Shown piece after piece: positions 25,629 through 36,720 of a stretch of 64,000 nt of DNA. A program made the translations under genes and the position numbers. This DNA is from Colletotrichum lupini. Taxonomy: Eukaryota; Ascomycota; Sordariomycetes; Glomerellales; Glomerellaceae. The stretch lies in assembly GCF_023278565.1 (NCBI RefSeq), contig NC_064676.1:7254001-7318000 (forward strand), read 5' to 3'. The notes beneath the pieces were generated by a model. It ran no database searches and was not told the origin of the DNA. It was given only the letters and a program-made list of their open reading frames with translations. The number at the start of each line of letters is the position of its first letter. Positions within the stretch are counted from its first letter, which is position 1.

Positions 25629-26679
25629 ATTGTAGTATTCGGTGACTCTTTTAGCGATAACGGTAAGCGATCGGTGGTAATTCGACGGACTTGCGTTTAG
25701 GATGGATATGACTGACGGGATGCGAGTTATAGGGAACGGGGCTGCTCGAGTATCGAATAATGCCTGGCCTATAGACAAATAGTCAGTGAACCCCTTTCCG
25801 CTATGTCTGTTCTAGTTTAATTCATGTAACAGCCAATTCAGCTACAAGGGTCGCTTTTCGAACGGCATCGTCTGGGCAGAATATGTAGCAGCTAACCTCT
25901 CATTACCCCTTTACGACTATGCGGTAGGAGGTGCAACGACTTCGAATGCCCTTGTCCAGGGCTACACAGGCGCAAAGGGTGATATCGCTGTACCTTCTGT
26001 TCTTGATCAAGTCGTCTCGTTCTTGGGGAAGATAAATCCTCAAGGAGGAGCCTTCGAAGCGTACGATTCGATGGCAATGGAAAGCCCATTGCTGATAATG
26101 TTTGCTGGTGCCAACGATATCCTGTTTAACGCCAACATCAGTGCTTCGCAGTCGTATCAAATTCTTCGTCAAGCCGAAGCACAGCTCCGCGATGCGTACC
26201 CAAGTGCAAGAGTCTTGACTCTAACCCCGCCCGATATCTCCAGACTTCCGTATGGCTTCTACTTGGAAGACAATCTGGCAAAAAACCAGTTGCGAACTTT
26301 CACAGGCCAGCTGGGAGAACTACTCGACAGGTCAAAGACGGGAGCCGTCAACCTTGATCTTCGGCCGCTCTTCGACGACTTTGAGTACTATGCTTCTCCT
26401 CGGGCGTACGGATTTGACCCACTGGGAAAGTACGGCAGTTGCCTCGAAGGTGCATATGGCGAGACGCCGAACGTGACGATCTGCGGAGACCCAGATAGGC
26501 GGGTATACTGGGACGAATACCAGTGAGTTTTGGCTGGGCTCTTCTTTTCGATTCTTTTCCGAGCCGACTTGCCGTTTACCCAGCCTTCAGCTCTCATTCT
26601 GACGTCGTGCAGTCCTACAACTCATACACACTCGTGGATTGCCAAGGAGGTTCTAGACGTCCTGAGAGGTCCGTTCTGA
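25629..26679 (+). pseudogene. Main part of the secreted GDSL/SGNH esterase gene, separated from its 5' end by copia element 2
   Basis: Exon pieces 25629-25662, 25733-25781, 25833-26522 and 26613-26679 join in frame, with introns of 70, 51 and 90 bp and standard GT..AG ends. With the 105-bp 5' fragment they make 945 bp, or 314 residues. All SGNH blocks are present: FGDSFSDNG (catalytic Ser), an Asn/Gly block at GRFSNGIVWAEYVA and YAVGGATTSN, GANDI (block III) and DEYHPTTHTH (catalytic Asp and His). Length and layout suit secreted fungal GDSL esterases of the CE16/acetylesterase kind. No internal stop or splice-site damage is seen in this part. As it stands it lacks its own start, signal peptide and promoter, so it is probably silent. 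Confidence 0.88.
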
Positions 26680-28667
26680 TTACCTCTTGTGGTTGAGGGA
26701 GCGAAAGTTGGAGTTCCGTGGTTGTCGGTTTCGGCATAAATGGAAGAATGCAAGTATACGGGGGGCAGCGTAGAAGTTTTCTTGGAAGCAGTTTTACAGA
26801 AAGAGCGATGAACAAAAGCGAGACATTGGATCAGACGAAAGAAGCAAACTCGCTGGGCCAATACCAAGTTCCAATTCCAACTTCGGTCCAAGACCAGGGG
26901 ACCCCCCGCAGGTCTGTCCTGAAGAGGCGAAGGCATCCCAACCCTCCCCTGCCAACTCCACTTGACCCGGCTATTGTTGACGCCAACTCTCTGTGTCAAA
27001 CAAGCACGGACGAGTTGTTTGCGAGCTGAGGATACTGCGTCCCGCCCGTTGCCGCTGACAAAGATGCATCCTTCAGGGGCGGAGTTCTTGGTTCTTCGTC
27101 AAGCTGCTACGAAATCCGATGTGCTGACCATGGCTACATAAAAGTCAGACAGACTGAACTGGATCAGCTATGATTTGTGATAAGATAGAAACAAGCTCAG
27201 AGTATTGAACTAATTTTGGTGGTATTCTTTCTGCATGTTCATGCTTCGGACTTGTACGATGGATCTCCATTCATCCATATTGGATGGCGAATTTCGAGTA
27301 GAATATTTTGACATGGTCCACAAGTCTTGGCAAGGCTCGTTGTCACAGAAAGCACGGTACGAAATTCAGGGCTGGTGGCCGCGTCTTATTCTCTGCCCAT
27401 GATAAGCGGAAAATTGAACGCAATGACGTGGAAACAATTTGGCTTTAAGCGCTCTTGCGTTCCCGAAGCCGGACTTCCGGCCAAGGTGGATGAAGTTATG
27501 GTTAATTGGTTATTTGGTGATGTGGCTCAACAACAGACGAAAAGAGAAGCAATCTCGGAGGCGTCTCACCGATCAATGTCACAAGCCGTTGAAGCAGGGC
27601 AAGGCAATTCGCCAATAATGCGGACATGACTTCCCGAAAGCGTTCTTTGCAGTTAGTCGAGTGTTCCCTAACGCCGCGACTCTCCTGAGGCCCAGGAGTT
27701 TCCATCCCACGTTGCCGCCCAGAATTGTTTTGTTAAGGCTGGTCCCTGTGCAGGCATGTCCCCTGGCCTCATTTAAGCGCGACGTGCTGCCATCTGATGA
27801 CGCGTAACTAAGACATGGTCCGCCCCCGGTAGACATGGAGACTAAGCAGCGTCCCATCACCTCTCTGGACTCTGCATCCCCGTTAAAAAAACAAGTGAAA
27901 ACCCCCGAACTAGGAACAACGGCACCGTTCCCCTCGCCCTAAAATGTAAAGGTGAAACGAAGACGACGACGTCCCTCATTTACAGCAAACGCCCCATGGT
28001 CGGAAAATAAGGGAGCAGTGGGGACCCTGGACCCGTCTTCCTTGAAACACACGGCCGTGATGGGTTGAACATCGAAAGCCAACCACTCAGAGCCTCCCAC
28101 ACACACTCCAGTCATGTTCCCATCCTGGAGAAGATCTGTTGTTCCTTGGTCTGGTCTAGAACCCTCGAGGCTCGAGCAAGTTGTCGGTATCAGCACTGTT
28201 GACTCGCTGAGCTGCGCGCATCCACCCATCCATCTGCACCATCCACCCACCCACGCGGCATCCATACTCCTGATCCCGCCGCGGAAAGCTAGGCCAACAG
28301 TTGCCAAACTCCTGTTACCCCTGAGAACCCACCCGTTGGAAATTGACAGCAATATGGCGCCCATGCTTCTCACCACTGTTCTGTCTTGATCGAAAGCGGG
28401 AAAGTCGGGCCACCCTTCTATCCAAGCTGGACCTTGAGCCGCAGACAACTACCGAATAGTGGCAACTCGTCCGGGGCCAAAGTCGCCAAACATGGTTCTT
28501 GCTCTGCTAAACGCCCACATCCCGCCGGGCTGGGTCGGCTCCCCTTGTTGATCTGTGTCGTCCGATGGCGCAACAGTTCACCATGTTGCTCGACCAAGTT
28601 GACGCCATCCTGGCAAACCATGAGCCAAATCGGTGGCGGATGGCAACCGGGATCCCAGACGTCGAGA
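26680..28667. other. Intergenic region, no recognisable gene
   Basis: About 2 kb of normal-composition DNA. Frames of 90-170 codons occur on both strands (for example 27939-28448 minus), without signal peptide, domain or convincing codon preference. The right end is the promoter of the Gly/Pro-rich secreted protein. Confidence 0.45.
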
Positions 28668-28884
28668 TCGATATAAGATGCAGCTTTTCTCCTTCCAAGA
28701 CCAGTCTTCTTTTTGCTCTCCATCCCACTTCGTCTTCATCACTTTCATTCCAAACACATTGAAGCTAGTCTTCTTTTTCCGTTCTTGATACCAAGCCTTT
28801 CATTCGTTCCTTCGAACCACATTCATTACCAACCTTTCCCACCTCACAAAACAACCTCTCAGTCAATCTCATAACTCAGACAAA
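28668..28884 (+). promoter_or_regulatory. Core promoter and 5' leader of the Gly/Pro-rich secreted protein gene
   Basis: A TATA box (GATATAAGATGC, around 28670) is followed by long CT-rich runs and a leader rich in C and A that leads to ACAAAATGAAG. TATA plus CT blocks plus a CA-rich leader is typical of strongly expressed filamentous-fungal genes. Confidence 0.55.
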
Positions 28885-29469
28885 ATGAAGGCCAACGTTA
28901 TCGCCGCTACCATCCTTGCCGCCTTCTCGGCTGGCGCTTTCGCTCAGGACCAGGAGGCCGAGTTCCCCACTGGCTTCCCTACCGACCTCCCCTCCGGCTT
29001 CCCTACTCAGGTCCCCGGCGCCGCTAAGCCCTCCGGCGGCTTCGGCGGTGGCTTCCCCGGCTTCCCCTCCGGTGGCTTCCCCACTGGCTTCGGCGGTGCC
29101 CGCCCTACCCAGGTTCCCGGCGCTGCTCAGCCCTCCGGCGGCTTTGGCGGCAACTTCCCCGGCTTCGGTGGTCACTCTGGCTTCCTGACCCGCACCCGCG
29201 GCTCCTCCGAGGAGGCTGCTGGCTTCGGCGCTCAGGCTGTTGAGACCCCCTTCCCCACCGGCACCCAGTCCGGCGGCGCTCGCCCTACCGGCAAGGGTAA
29301 GGGCAAGGGCAAGGGCAAGAACCACGGCACCGGTGCTCTCCCCTCCGGTGTTCGCCCTACCCAGGTCCCCGGTGCTGCTCAGCCCTCCGGCGGCTTCGGC
29401 GGCAACTTCCCCGGCTTCGGTGGCGATGCTCCCTCCGGCGCTCCCTCCGCTGAGCCCACCTCCGCTTAA
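28885..29469 (+). CDS. Secreted Gly/Pro/Phe-rich repeat protein
   Basis: A single exon of 194 residues. Residues 1-20 (MKANVIAATILAAFSAGAFA) are a clear signal peptide with an AFA cleavage site. The mature part has no cysteine. It consists of FPTGFP-type repeats followed by three copies of a unit containing TQVPGAA(K/Q)PSGGFGG and FPGFGG, with a basic (KG)n run near residues 134-143. Codons end almost only in C (GGC, GCC, CCC, TTC), the bias of highly expressed genes. No enzyme fold is apparent. A wall-associated or extracellular structural or adhesive role is likely. The repeats are near-identical at DNA level, so unequal exchange could change the copy number. Confidence 0.85.
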   Translation: MKANVIAATILAAFSAGAFAQDQEAEFPTGFPTDLPSGFPTQVPGAAKPSGGFGGGFPGFPSGGFPTGFGGARPTQVPGAAQPSGGFGGNFPGFGGHSGFLTRTRGSSEEAAGFGAQAVETPFPTGTQSGGARPTGKGKGKGKGKNHGTGALPSGVRPTQVPGAAQPSGGFGGNFPGFGGDAPSGAPSAEPTSA

Positions 29470-30271
29470 GCGACAAAAACAACTTCGACGATGACAAATT
29501 CGGCTTATGGGTTTGACTTGGACCACTTGGTTCAGCAAACGGCTTTATCTGGAGCGTGTTTGGACGATTTCTAGTGATGGAAGATGTGTTTCTTTTCTTA
29601 CTACTCCACGTGGAGCTTTCATTGTATAAATACAAAAGCCACTTGGAGTAGCTGGCTGGTACATTGCATAGGCGTTTGCTTTTTGTAAACTTATCAAATA
29701 AGAGCATCCGTCTTTTTCAAACTTCTGGGCCATGAATTTGCTGTGATTGCTAACTGAGAGATGTATTCACATCAACTGCTTTGGCTAATTCGAAGATTAA
29801 TTCAGTCCCCGGAAGTTATAATTCGAATTTTCCCACTACGTTAGATGATGAACTTGGGATGCGCTTTTCATTCTTCAGCCGTATTTATTTGCTGTTCCGT
29901 CCTTTCCTACAAGCATGGTAAAATAATAGTAACGACGTCCGCGAAGCGAAGCAGTCAAACAAGGTTTGATCACAGATTCAGAAAGGTACAGTGCGTATTT
30001 AGCTTCTTGAGTTCTGAACCAAAGTCTAAAAGTACCTTTCAGAGCATTGGTTTCCATTCACTTACCCTGCACGACTAACTACATAGGAATGTCTGTAACC
30101 TCACACAACATTTTAATGTACCCCTATATCCGTCCGCGAGCCATTTACAGGCTCACGATGTTTCTTCTGTGGCACATTGCCAGCTACCTAAATCATGTAT
30201 GGCGGTGGCAGACCACTTGTATTACGCTTGCCTCATCTTCTCATCTAATCGTACCTCATGCTCCAGTCTCG
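29470..30271. other. Intergenic, 3' flanks of two convergent genes
   Basis: Nothing recognisable. It contains the 3' flank of the Gly/Pro-rich gene and the 3' end of the minus-strand GPI-type gene. AT content is moderate, without the CpA/TpG loss seen in the transposons. Confidence 0.4.
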
Positions 30272-30879
30272 TCACAGGAGTTGAGTTGCTGCCATAACAG
30301 CAGCCAACGCAAAGGCGATAGTGGCAGGCTGATTGCTGTTGGCAGCGCTGGCATCGGTGCTCGAAGTAGCAGACTAGACTCGTGTTAGATATCTTGACCG
30401 TGATCCATGGTTGCCCCAGACCAATGACCTACCGAGCTCGAGCCGGTGGCAGATGCTGTGGAAGATGCACCAGCGGTGCCGGATGTTCCTGCCGTGGTAG
30501 TCGCGTTGGTCGTGCTGTTGGAAGCAGTGACAGGCGTCGCGTCAAGGTTACATCCGTCCGCGGCTTCTGTGACACCGTCTCCGTAGTATTGCCAGATGTC
30601 AAAGGTATTCGCACACTGAAGACATCCCTCGAAGTAGTCCGTCCAAGTGGAGTTGGTGCAGTAGCCGTCCTCAGCTGCTCCAAGGATGGCGTAGCCTAGA
30701 TATTGTTATGAGTCTGTTTGATCCGGCGTATGGAGCACATCGAATCACATACCGCAGTTCTCGTGACACTCGTACTTGGCTCCGCTGGTGACCTGACGTG
30801 CGTGAAGGGGCACGATGGGGAGCCATTCCAAAGCCGTGGCAGTGGAGGCCAAGAGCGCGACAGCTGTGACGAGTTTCAT
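30272..30879 (-). CDS. Small secreted Cys-containing protein with probable GPI anchor
   Basis: Three exons, 30879-30753, 30695-30433 and 30373-30272 (introns 57 and 59 bp), give 163 residues. The start is MKLVTAVALLASTATALEW, a signal peptide. The mature domain of about 75 residues has Cys in ECHENCGYAILG..GYCTNSTWTDYFEGCLQCANTFDIW and near DGCNL, with N-glycosylation sites (NST). A Ser/Thr/Ala-rich linker and a hydrophobic C-terminal helix (ATIAFALAAVMAATQLL) follow, which is the signature of a GPI-attachment signal. The pattern is common among fungal wall proteins of unknown function. The third exon is short but supplies the anchor signal in frame. Confidence 0.8.
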
Positions 30880-32383
30880 GTTGACGACAATGGTGACTAG
30901 ATGCGAAAGGTGGCGGATGAACTCGATCAATAATGACGAGGCAATAACTAGCAAGAAGGCTGCGCGGTAGAGAATACGCGCTGCGCCGCATCTATATAGT
31001 ATTTACCACTGCAGCATCCCGAGCGAGCAGATTGTTTGCATACGCAACCTCTCCCGGGAATCCTCTTGGTGGATCGATAACTCGCAGCTAGATGTTCTTG
31101 GCTGGATGCCTTCTGCCGAAGGGCGAATCATGTTCTGGCGGCCGAGAGTGCCGAGGTGCTCAGGTCACATCGGCGCGGGTTGAAGTGGGGGATCAAGGAT
31201 TGTCACGTTGCGATGGGCAAAGTTTCGAGCAGATTTCTGCAATGTCATCGTTCTACAGCAAGAGGCACAGACGAAACACCAGTTTGCAGTAAGTTGAATA
31301 AGGTAAGTTGCTGTTAAAAGTCCAGTTCACTTCCCCGATGATGAACATAATCCAAGGCAACTGAACAACTCAGAAGACATCTTGCATCAACAAACTCACT
31401 GCTCACATTTCCACTCTTGAGAGGTATGCTCATCGGCCAGATCCAAGTTCCAACACAGGGTTCCCATGCCGATGTGGTAGGACAAGATCTGGGCGCATGT
31501 TATGATTGGTAGATGGCATCTTATCAGATCATCTGATATCCGCTCTGCAATCTCGGTTTCCCTCCACAACACGACACACCTGAGGCCAGCATCTCGGTGC
31601 TCCTTTTCTTCGCCTCAGGCCGTTAGGCCGAGACATCTCAAAGGTTCTCCTCCGACTCGGCCGGGACCTTCTCCGGCCAACGGACCACAACCGCCGAGGA
31701 ACACCGGCCGGATCGCCTCATTGTTTGAATGGAAGAAAAGGTTGGGCACGAACAGGCCCGGCCGCTGACACCCTTGTGATAATCCTGGTCCAATAATCCA
31801 CCATCATGTGGAGTTTCTTCCTTCGCAGTCTTGCGGTGTGGGCTTGCTCCCCGGTCGAATACGCACCCAACCCCGTTCGCGACCGTTCGACCCAATCACT
31901 CCCCCGACATGCTAGTCAAGGGTTTGTCGTCTTTTGAAAGATCCGGTTCGTCGCAACGTGCTCGCAGCGGATCCTCAACAAACGAACCATGGCGCAAAAC
32001 TCCCGATCGAGTCTTTGGACGAACCACGCGAGTTCTTACCGCCAAACTTCTAGCCCACAGATGCATGGCCAGCTCAGTTGTGCTAAACCCATTCCGCTCG
32101 TTCTTCAACGAAAGAGTCTTGTGCGCCGATGATGTTCCTGTGAATCGCAGGGGATCGTGAAAAAAACCACGGAAACCGAGTGGCTGGCCAACTCAACGCC
32201 CACCGCCTCTTACGCGCCCCGACTCGGCGTCCGTTGCCCGGGTGCTCAGTTGTTCGCCTCACGATGGCAGTCTATTGTCTATTAAAGACTGGCCAGTGGC
32301 CGCATCTCTTGTCTGAGTTTCTTTCTTGGAAGATATCCTCTTTCGAGGTCCACCTCGATACACCACCAAAACAATCATTCAAC
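30880..32383. other. Intergenic region between two secreted-protein genes
   Basis: Normal composition. Frames under 110 codons on both strands show no domain or signal peptide. A CTATTAAAG TATA-like box near 32279 lies about 100 bp before the next start codon. Confidence 0.4.
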
Positions 32384-32825
32384 ATGGCTCAGGCCTCGCC
32401 TTCGTGGCAAAGGCTGTTGGGGCTGCTGTCAGTGCTTCTGGCACTGATCCTCGGCGTCTCGGCCGGGGAGCACGGTGCTGCTGTCACCGGCTGCCCCGCC
32501 GATCTCGCCTCGGCCCCGGAACACACCTTTTCTGCCGGCTTCGACAACAGCACCGACGTTGCTGAGACTCAAGCAGAGCGCTCGCACGTCGAGAAGCTCG
32601 CGGCGACCAGCTTGCAAGGCATGGGTATGCTCCATCTCAACATCCCATGTGTTCTTGGGCCCACAGACTAACACTCCTTTCCCAGGCGCCCAATCCAGCT
32701 TCGAGGCTTTCCGAGTCGAGATTCCTGCCTCGTGTAACACTCCCAGCATGAAGAGCTCCCTCATCGAGCTTCCCATCAGCTTCGCTAGTCTGCACATGCA
32801 CCTGCAGAACATCCGAACCAAATAA
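32384..32825 (+). CDS. Small secreted protein, effector-like, function unknown
   Basis: Two exons, 32384-32624 and 32686-32825, with a 61-bp intron (GTATGC..CCCAG), give 126 residues. The Met at 32384 (context AACATGGCT) starts a signal peptide with hydrophobic core LLGLLSVLLALILGVSA. The mature part is acidic, about 100 residues, with two cysteines (TGCPAD and PASCNTP), a possible disulfide, and one NST glycosylation site. No known fold is recognisable. The upstream in-frame extension to 32180 lacks secretion features and would bury the signal, so it was not used. It clusters with other small secreted proteins. Confidence 0.65.
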
Positions 32826-33971
32826 CCTCGATGGCGGTTTGCCCAACACTCAAACCGCCGACACGAGATGAACTACTTCACCCGTGTTGGATTCGAACCT
32901 ACGATCTCCGACACACTTAAACCCTCACGTCGGGGTGTGCTTGGTGTACCATGATATTACACATTAAGCAAGTCCCGAGCCCGACTGCTCAAAGAGATGA
33001 GCCGTCACACAACAAACTATCTACGACAGGAACGACATGACTATAACGAAACGAAACTCACGACAAAAAAACAATGCAACGAAACACGATGTCACGGACA
33101 ATATCCCCTCAACCACATGACTGGTTGGGAAGTACGACGAACGACCTTTTCTTTACCTCTCAGATACCAAAACCTTCTCCCTCTTCACCGAGGTTTCAGC
33201 CACTTGGCTCTTTAAATACATCTTCTTTGTCTTGAACAAGACTTTCCGTCCCGATGCCAGTGAATTAACCCAAAGTCCGATAAGATTGACATGCTTCACT
33301 AATGTACAGAGTACTTTATGGGAATCTGGCGAGTTTGAAGTGATGCCGTTCTTGTCCACAAACGTTTAACTGAATAGCTTTCCATGCCCATACATACACA
33401 CAACGAGACATGTAGATCTGCTGACAGTCATTAGTGCTGGTGTGAGTCTTCCGCTGATGTGAGTCTGGGAGTCCCCCAATCGCGCAGATTTATGTCAGTG
33501 ATTTTGATAATAAAATTGACTTGAAGGCTGCCTTCTGTGGACGGCAACTAGTACGCATGCCATGCTGCAATCTATAAAACACTCCATGTAGACAGCAGAA
33601 GCGTCAGGCGCAAGGCATTATGTAAGAGAGCCCAGTGGAGGTATTGAAAGTGCATGTAACTTGAGTATAAGAAAGACGATGTGGAGGGAGAGAGATAAAT
33701 GTTTGTGGGAATACAGGAAGAAGAACTCAAGCGGCCGGCGTCTTCGAATGGTCAGACACCGAGGAAAGTGCCTGACATTATCCGAACTCGAGTTTCGAAA
33801 CCCGGACTTGGTTGACCATTCCGGTCTCAATGCCAGCCCAATCGTCACAAGGAAGACGGCTTGAGTCAGTTCCGCCATGACGAACGTCCTGATATGCTAT
33901 TCACCCATTACTCGGAATCCCCAGCGCAGATGCGCGCAAAAGGAGATTGCTTTACAAAGTAAAGTTAACAA
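32826..33971. other. Intergenic region with a degenerate tRNA-like sequence
   Basis: Around 32880-32955 the minus strand has a perfect B-box-like GGTTCGAATCC and a weak A-box-like segment, but no pairing acceptor stem, so it is not a functional tRNA. No protein-coding gene was recognised in the rest. Confidence 0.35.
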
Positions 33972-34557
33972 TCATTTCAGGGTACTTGCGATTCCCATCT
34001 CTTCACCGCACCAAATCGTATTTCCTCTCAATTCAATACGTTTATCTGTAAGATATTATGTCAGCTATTTCCACAAGGTTTTTCTTTTAACCAGTTTAAA
34101 ACTTACTAAGGTCAATGATGTTCATCTGCAATTCTTTATTGACTCCATCGGCGCAATAGCACGTCATCTCGACCTTTTTCTCGTTGGCTTTACCAAGTGA
34201 ACACTTTTCGCATGACTTATCAAAACCGCCTCTGGAGTGAAACGAAGAAGATTAGCGGGAAGAATTCAGGGGAGGCTGGGTGTGTTCTAACCGTCTCCTC
34301 CATTGTATTTTTCCATGGTCGTTGACGAGGCATAAGTTTAGATTTAGCTCGTTATCATACGGCTTGCCGTCCAATGCGGTGCACCCGGCCAAAACTTTGT
34401 AGAAGGCGCGTCTCGGACATTTTTTACATGGTTTATAAAATGCTTCCTTGAGACTGACTTTCTTGCAGGGTTCCATGAAGCCACCTTCAGATTCAGCGAA
34501 GGAGGTTGTTGCAAAGAAGGCAATAATTGCGGTGATGATGCCGGTCATGAGCTTCAT
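33972..34557 (-). CDS. Secreted cyanovirin-N-like (CVNH) protein
   Basis: Three exons, 34557-34292, 34231-34107 and 34045-33972 (introns 60 and 61 bp), give 154 residues. MKLMTGIITAIIAFFATTSFA is a signal peptide. The mature part shows the two tandem half-repeats of the CVNH lectin fold. Repeat one reads GGFMEPCKKVSL..., with a CTALDGK and NLNLCLVNDHGKIQW core. Repeat two reads GGFDKSCEKCSL...VEMTCYCADGV, then MNIIDLNKRIELRGNTIWC. CVNH proteins bind mannose-type glycans, and in fungi they occur as secreted or multidomain proteins. Extra cysteines in a CKKC and CEKC pattern are unusual for the family. The ORF extends upstream of the chosen Met, but only this start gives a secretion signal. Confidence 0.75.
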
Positions 34558-36399
34558 TTTCGCTACTCGTGAGGGACGATTGCGAATGAGACTGTGTCGT
34601 AGGGTGATGTGAATGGGAAGCAGGTCGAAATTCGAATACTGTTGCAATTGACTGTCTCCTATAGCGAGGCCGTTGTGTGATATATGAGTGCGAGATAGCG
34701 AGAGGAGGAAGTTCAAAGAGTAGACATTGGGATACCGGGCTATTTCAAGCCTAGTAACGAGGCCGTAGTCAAACCACTGTATGAAGGGCAAGGTAAGAAC
34801 GGTCGCTATGATTTCTATCATCTTTTCTTGTTTTAATGTCAGCATGCAGTGGGCGGTGAACGTGGACTGTGTCTGAAAGGAAACTGCTCAGATCTCAAAG
34901 GGGGAGGTGGTGAAGCTCGTGATGTCTTCTCCCCCAATTGGAGCCTGGGAAAGTGCGATTTGGGGGCTGAGGAGACATGGGGATAGAAAGAACCACTGAT
35001 TATTGTACTGATCTCTAATGTATATGGTGTCTGGCCTTCTGAGTAGGTGATCGAGGTTCTGATAGGTTGCAGAATGCCTCAAAGGCGGTCGTTCACGGTT
35101 CGTAACAAACATGTGAATAAGTGCTATGCACATCGTCTTTCTCAGCATGTTGTTTTTCCAGGGAACAGGAGAGAAAATCCACCAAGACTTACCGTCATTG
35201 CTAGCAGAGAAGGCTCGTTGGAGCGGGTTTCGGCGTTTTCAGGCTTGGCTATGAACACCGCCTTTGTTCCGCGGAACTTCATGAAGGCCAAGAGTTGTTG
35301 ATGTTCTCTCTCCAAAGAACCAACCACTCGATCCGGCATGACCGCCTCATCAAATGACATTCATAGGTGCGCAAGAAGCAGAGTTTGAAATCTTTCGTAT
35401 GGGTCCTCTACCTAAGACGGTCGATATACGGCACTCGAACCGACCGGACTGAGGGGTATCACCACTCACCTCGAGATACTCGCGTAAGTATTCTTGTTTA
35501 TACCAAACTTTTCCAGGTTTCTTGCGACCCTGCGTTATATCTTTTTTTTTTCCTCTTTGATCACCTGACCCGGTTGCTCCTTCTTTCCGAAGAGGCAGAG
35601 AAAAAAATGAGGCTCATGAACACCGGGGGATTTATTTCTCCACGGCAACCAAATTTTGCAGCCTCCATCTATCAACCTCATCCTCTCCCACTCTACCCTA
35701 CTACATTTTCTACTTTCCTACCGCACACAATTTCCAATCCTTTCCTTTCCAATATTATTTCATTTCACTATCAATTCAACAACCAACGCGGCCCGTCCTC
35801 GTCACACTCCTCTTCCCACGATCAAAGCACCACCAACCCAATAGCCTCATCGCTTCAATCACAGCTTTCCTGGACGATTCGCCATATCGAAATCTCACAA
35901 TGCTCGAATTTCCACGCATCTTCCCTCAGAGATTCCTTTCTTGACGACTGCGGGCCTTATCGAGTGAGGCAAGCTTGCCGGAACGCGTCACTCGCGTCGC
36001 CCTTCGGATCCTTACTTCACCTCCAGCTTGGCGCCACGGCATCTTCAACTCTTCTCTCTCATCGACGACTTCAAGCGGTCCCTCCAATACCAACAGCTCA
36101 GGTAAGTGTGAAGATATCCCCAGATCTAGGCGACCTGGAACCCTTCGTCCGCCAACGGATTCTCGAGGAATGCCCCCGTCTACGCGATCACTGTCCAATA
36201 TCGGTCCAGCACCCTCTTCTCATCATGTCCCATACTTACTCTTCCTTCCCTCAGAATTAGAGCCCAAAGAATTGATCGCTCTTGCTGCTTGAAAAGTCTG
36301 TCTAGAAGGCGGTGTGAAGCCTGCCAATTTTCTCCCCTTGACCTCACCTTCCCACCAGGCAAGTACTCATCTCCCCGATCTTTCGGCACAAAGCCGCCT
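34558..36399. other. Region with no confidently recognisable gene; pyrimidine-rich right half
   Basis: 34558-35370 shows nothing. 35370-36260 carries a 297-codon frame, but its sequence is Ser/Leu/His-rich translation of CT-rich DNA with no domain, and other frames are equally open. TGCTCGAA first appears near 35903, the start of a cluster of this short word that continues to 39.6 kb. Confidence 0.35.
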
Positions 36400-36409
36400 C
36401 TCCTTCGTC

Positions 36410-36720
36410 CCTACAATCTTCGTCTCTTCACACTTCGTCTTTCTCTCTTCGTCCTTTCACACTCAGTCCTTTCATACTTTCCCTCTACACACCTCGTCCC
36501 GTCGCACTTCAGCTTTTCACATTCGTCGCTTCATACTTCTTTTTTCCACACTTCCTCCCTTCATATTTCCTCCCTTCGCACTTCGTCGCTTCATACTTCA
36601 TCGCTTCATACTTCGTCCCGTCGGACTTCGTCTGTTCACACTTCGTATGTTCATACTTCGTCTCTTCACACTTCGTCTCTTCGCAATTCGTCTCTTCGCA
36701 GTTCGTCGCTTCTCTTGCTC
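36410..36720 (+). repeat. Degenerate 15-bp minisatellite
   Basis: About 20 units resembling TTCACACTTCGTCTC follow each other with substitutions and a few length changes. They are best conserved at about 36570-36715 (TTCATACTTCGTCCC, TTCACACTTCGTATG, TTCACACTTCGTCTC and so on). In frame it would give a five-residue period of the type TSSLH. A 15-bp period keeps every frame open, so the long ORFs across it are no evidence for a gene. Confidence 0.8.

Noticed and set aside
28876..29538. 220-codon minus-strand frame opposite the Gly/Pro-rich protein
   Set aside because: Ala/Gly/Glu-rich antisense shadow created by C-ending codons; no signal peptide or domain.
32878..32956. Possible tRNA on the minus strand with a perfect B-box
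   Set aside because: No acceptor stem pairing and a mismatched T stem; at most a degenerate tRNA-derived sequence.
35367..36260. 297-codon plus-strand frame
   Set aside because: Translation of CT-rich DNA with no recognisable domain; other frames are similarly open and no secretion signal or splice support is seen.
36410..36720. CRISPR-like spaced repeats
   Set aside because: Units are contiguous 15-mers without unique spacers, in a eukaryotic genome; a minisatellite.
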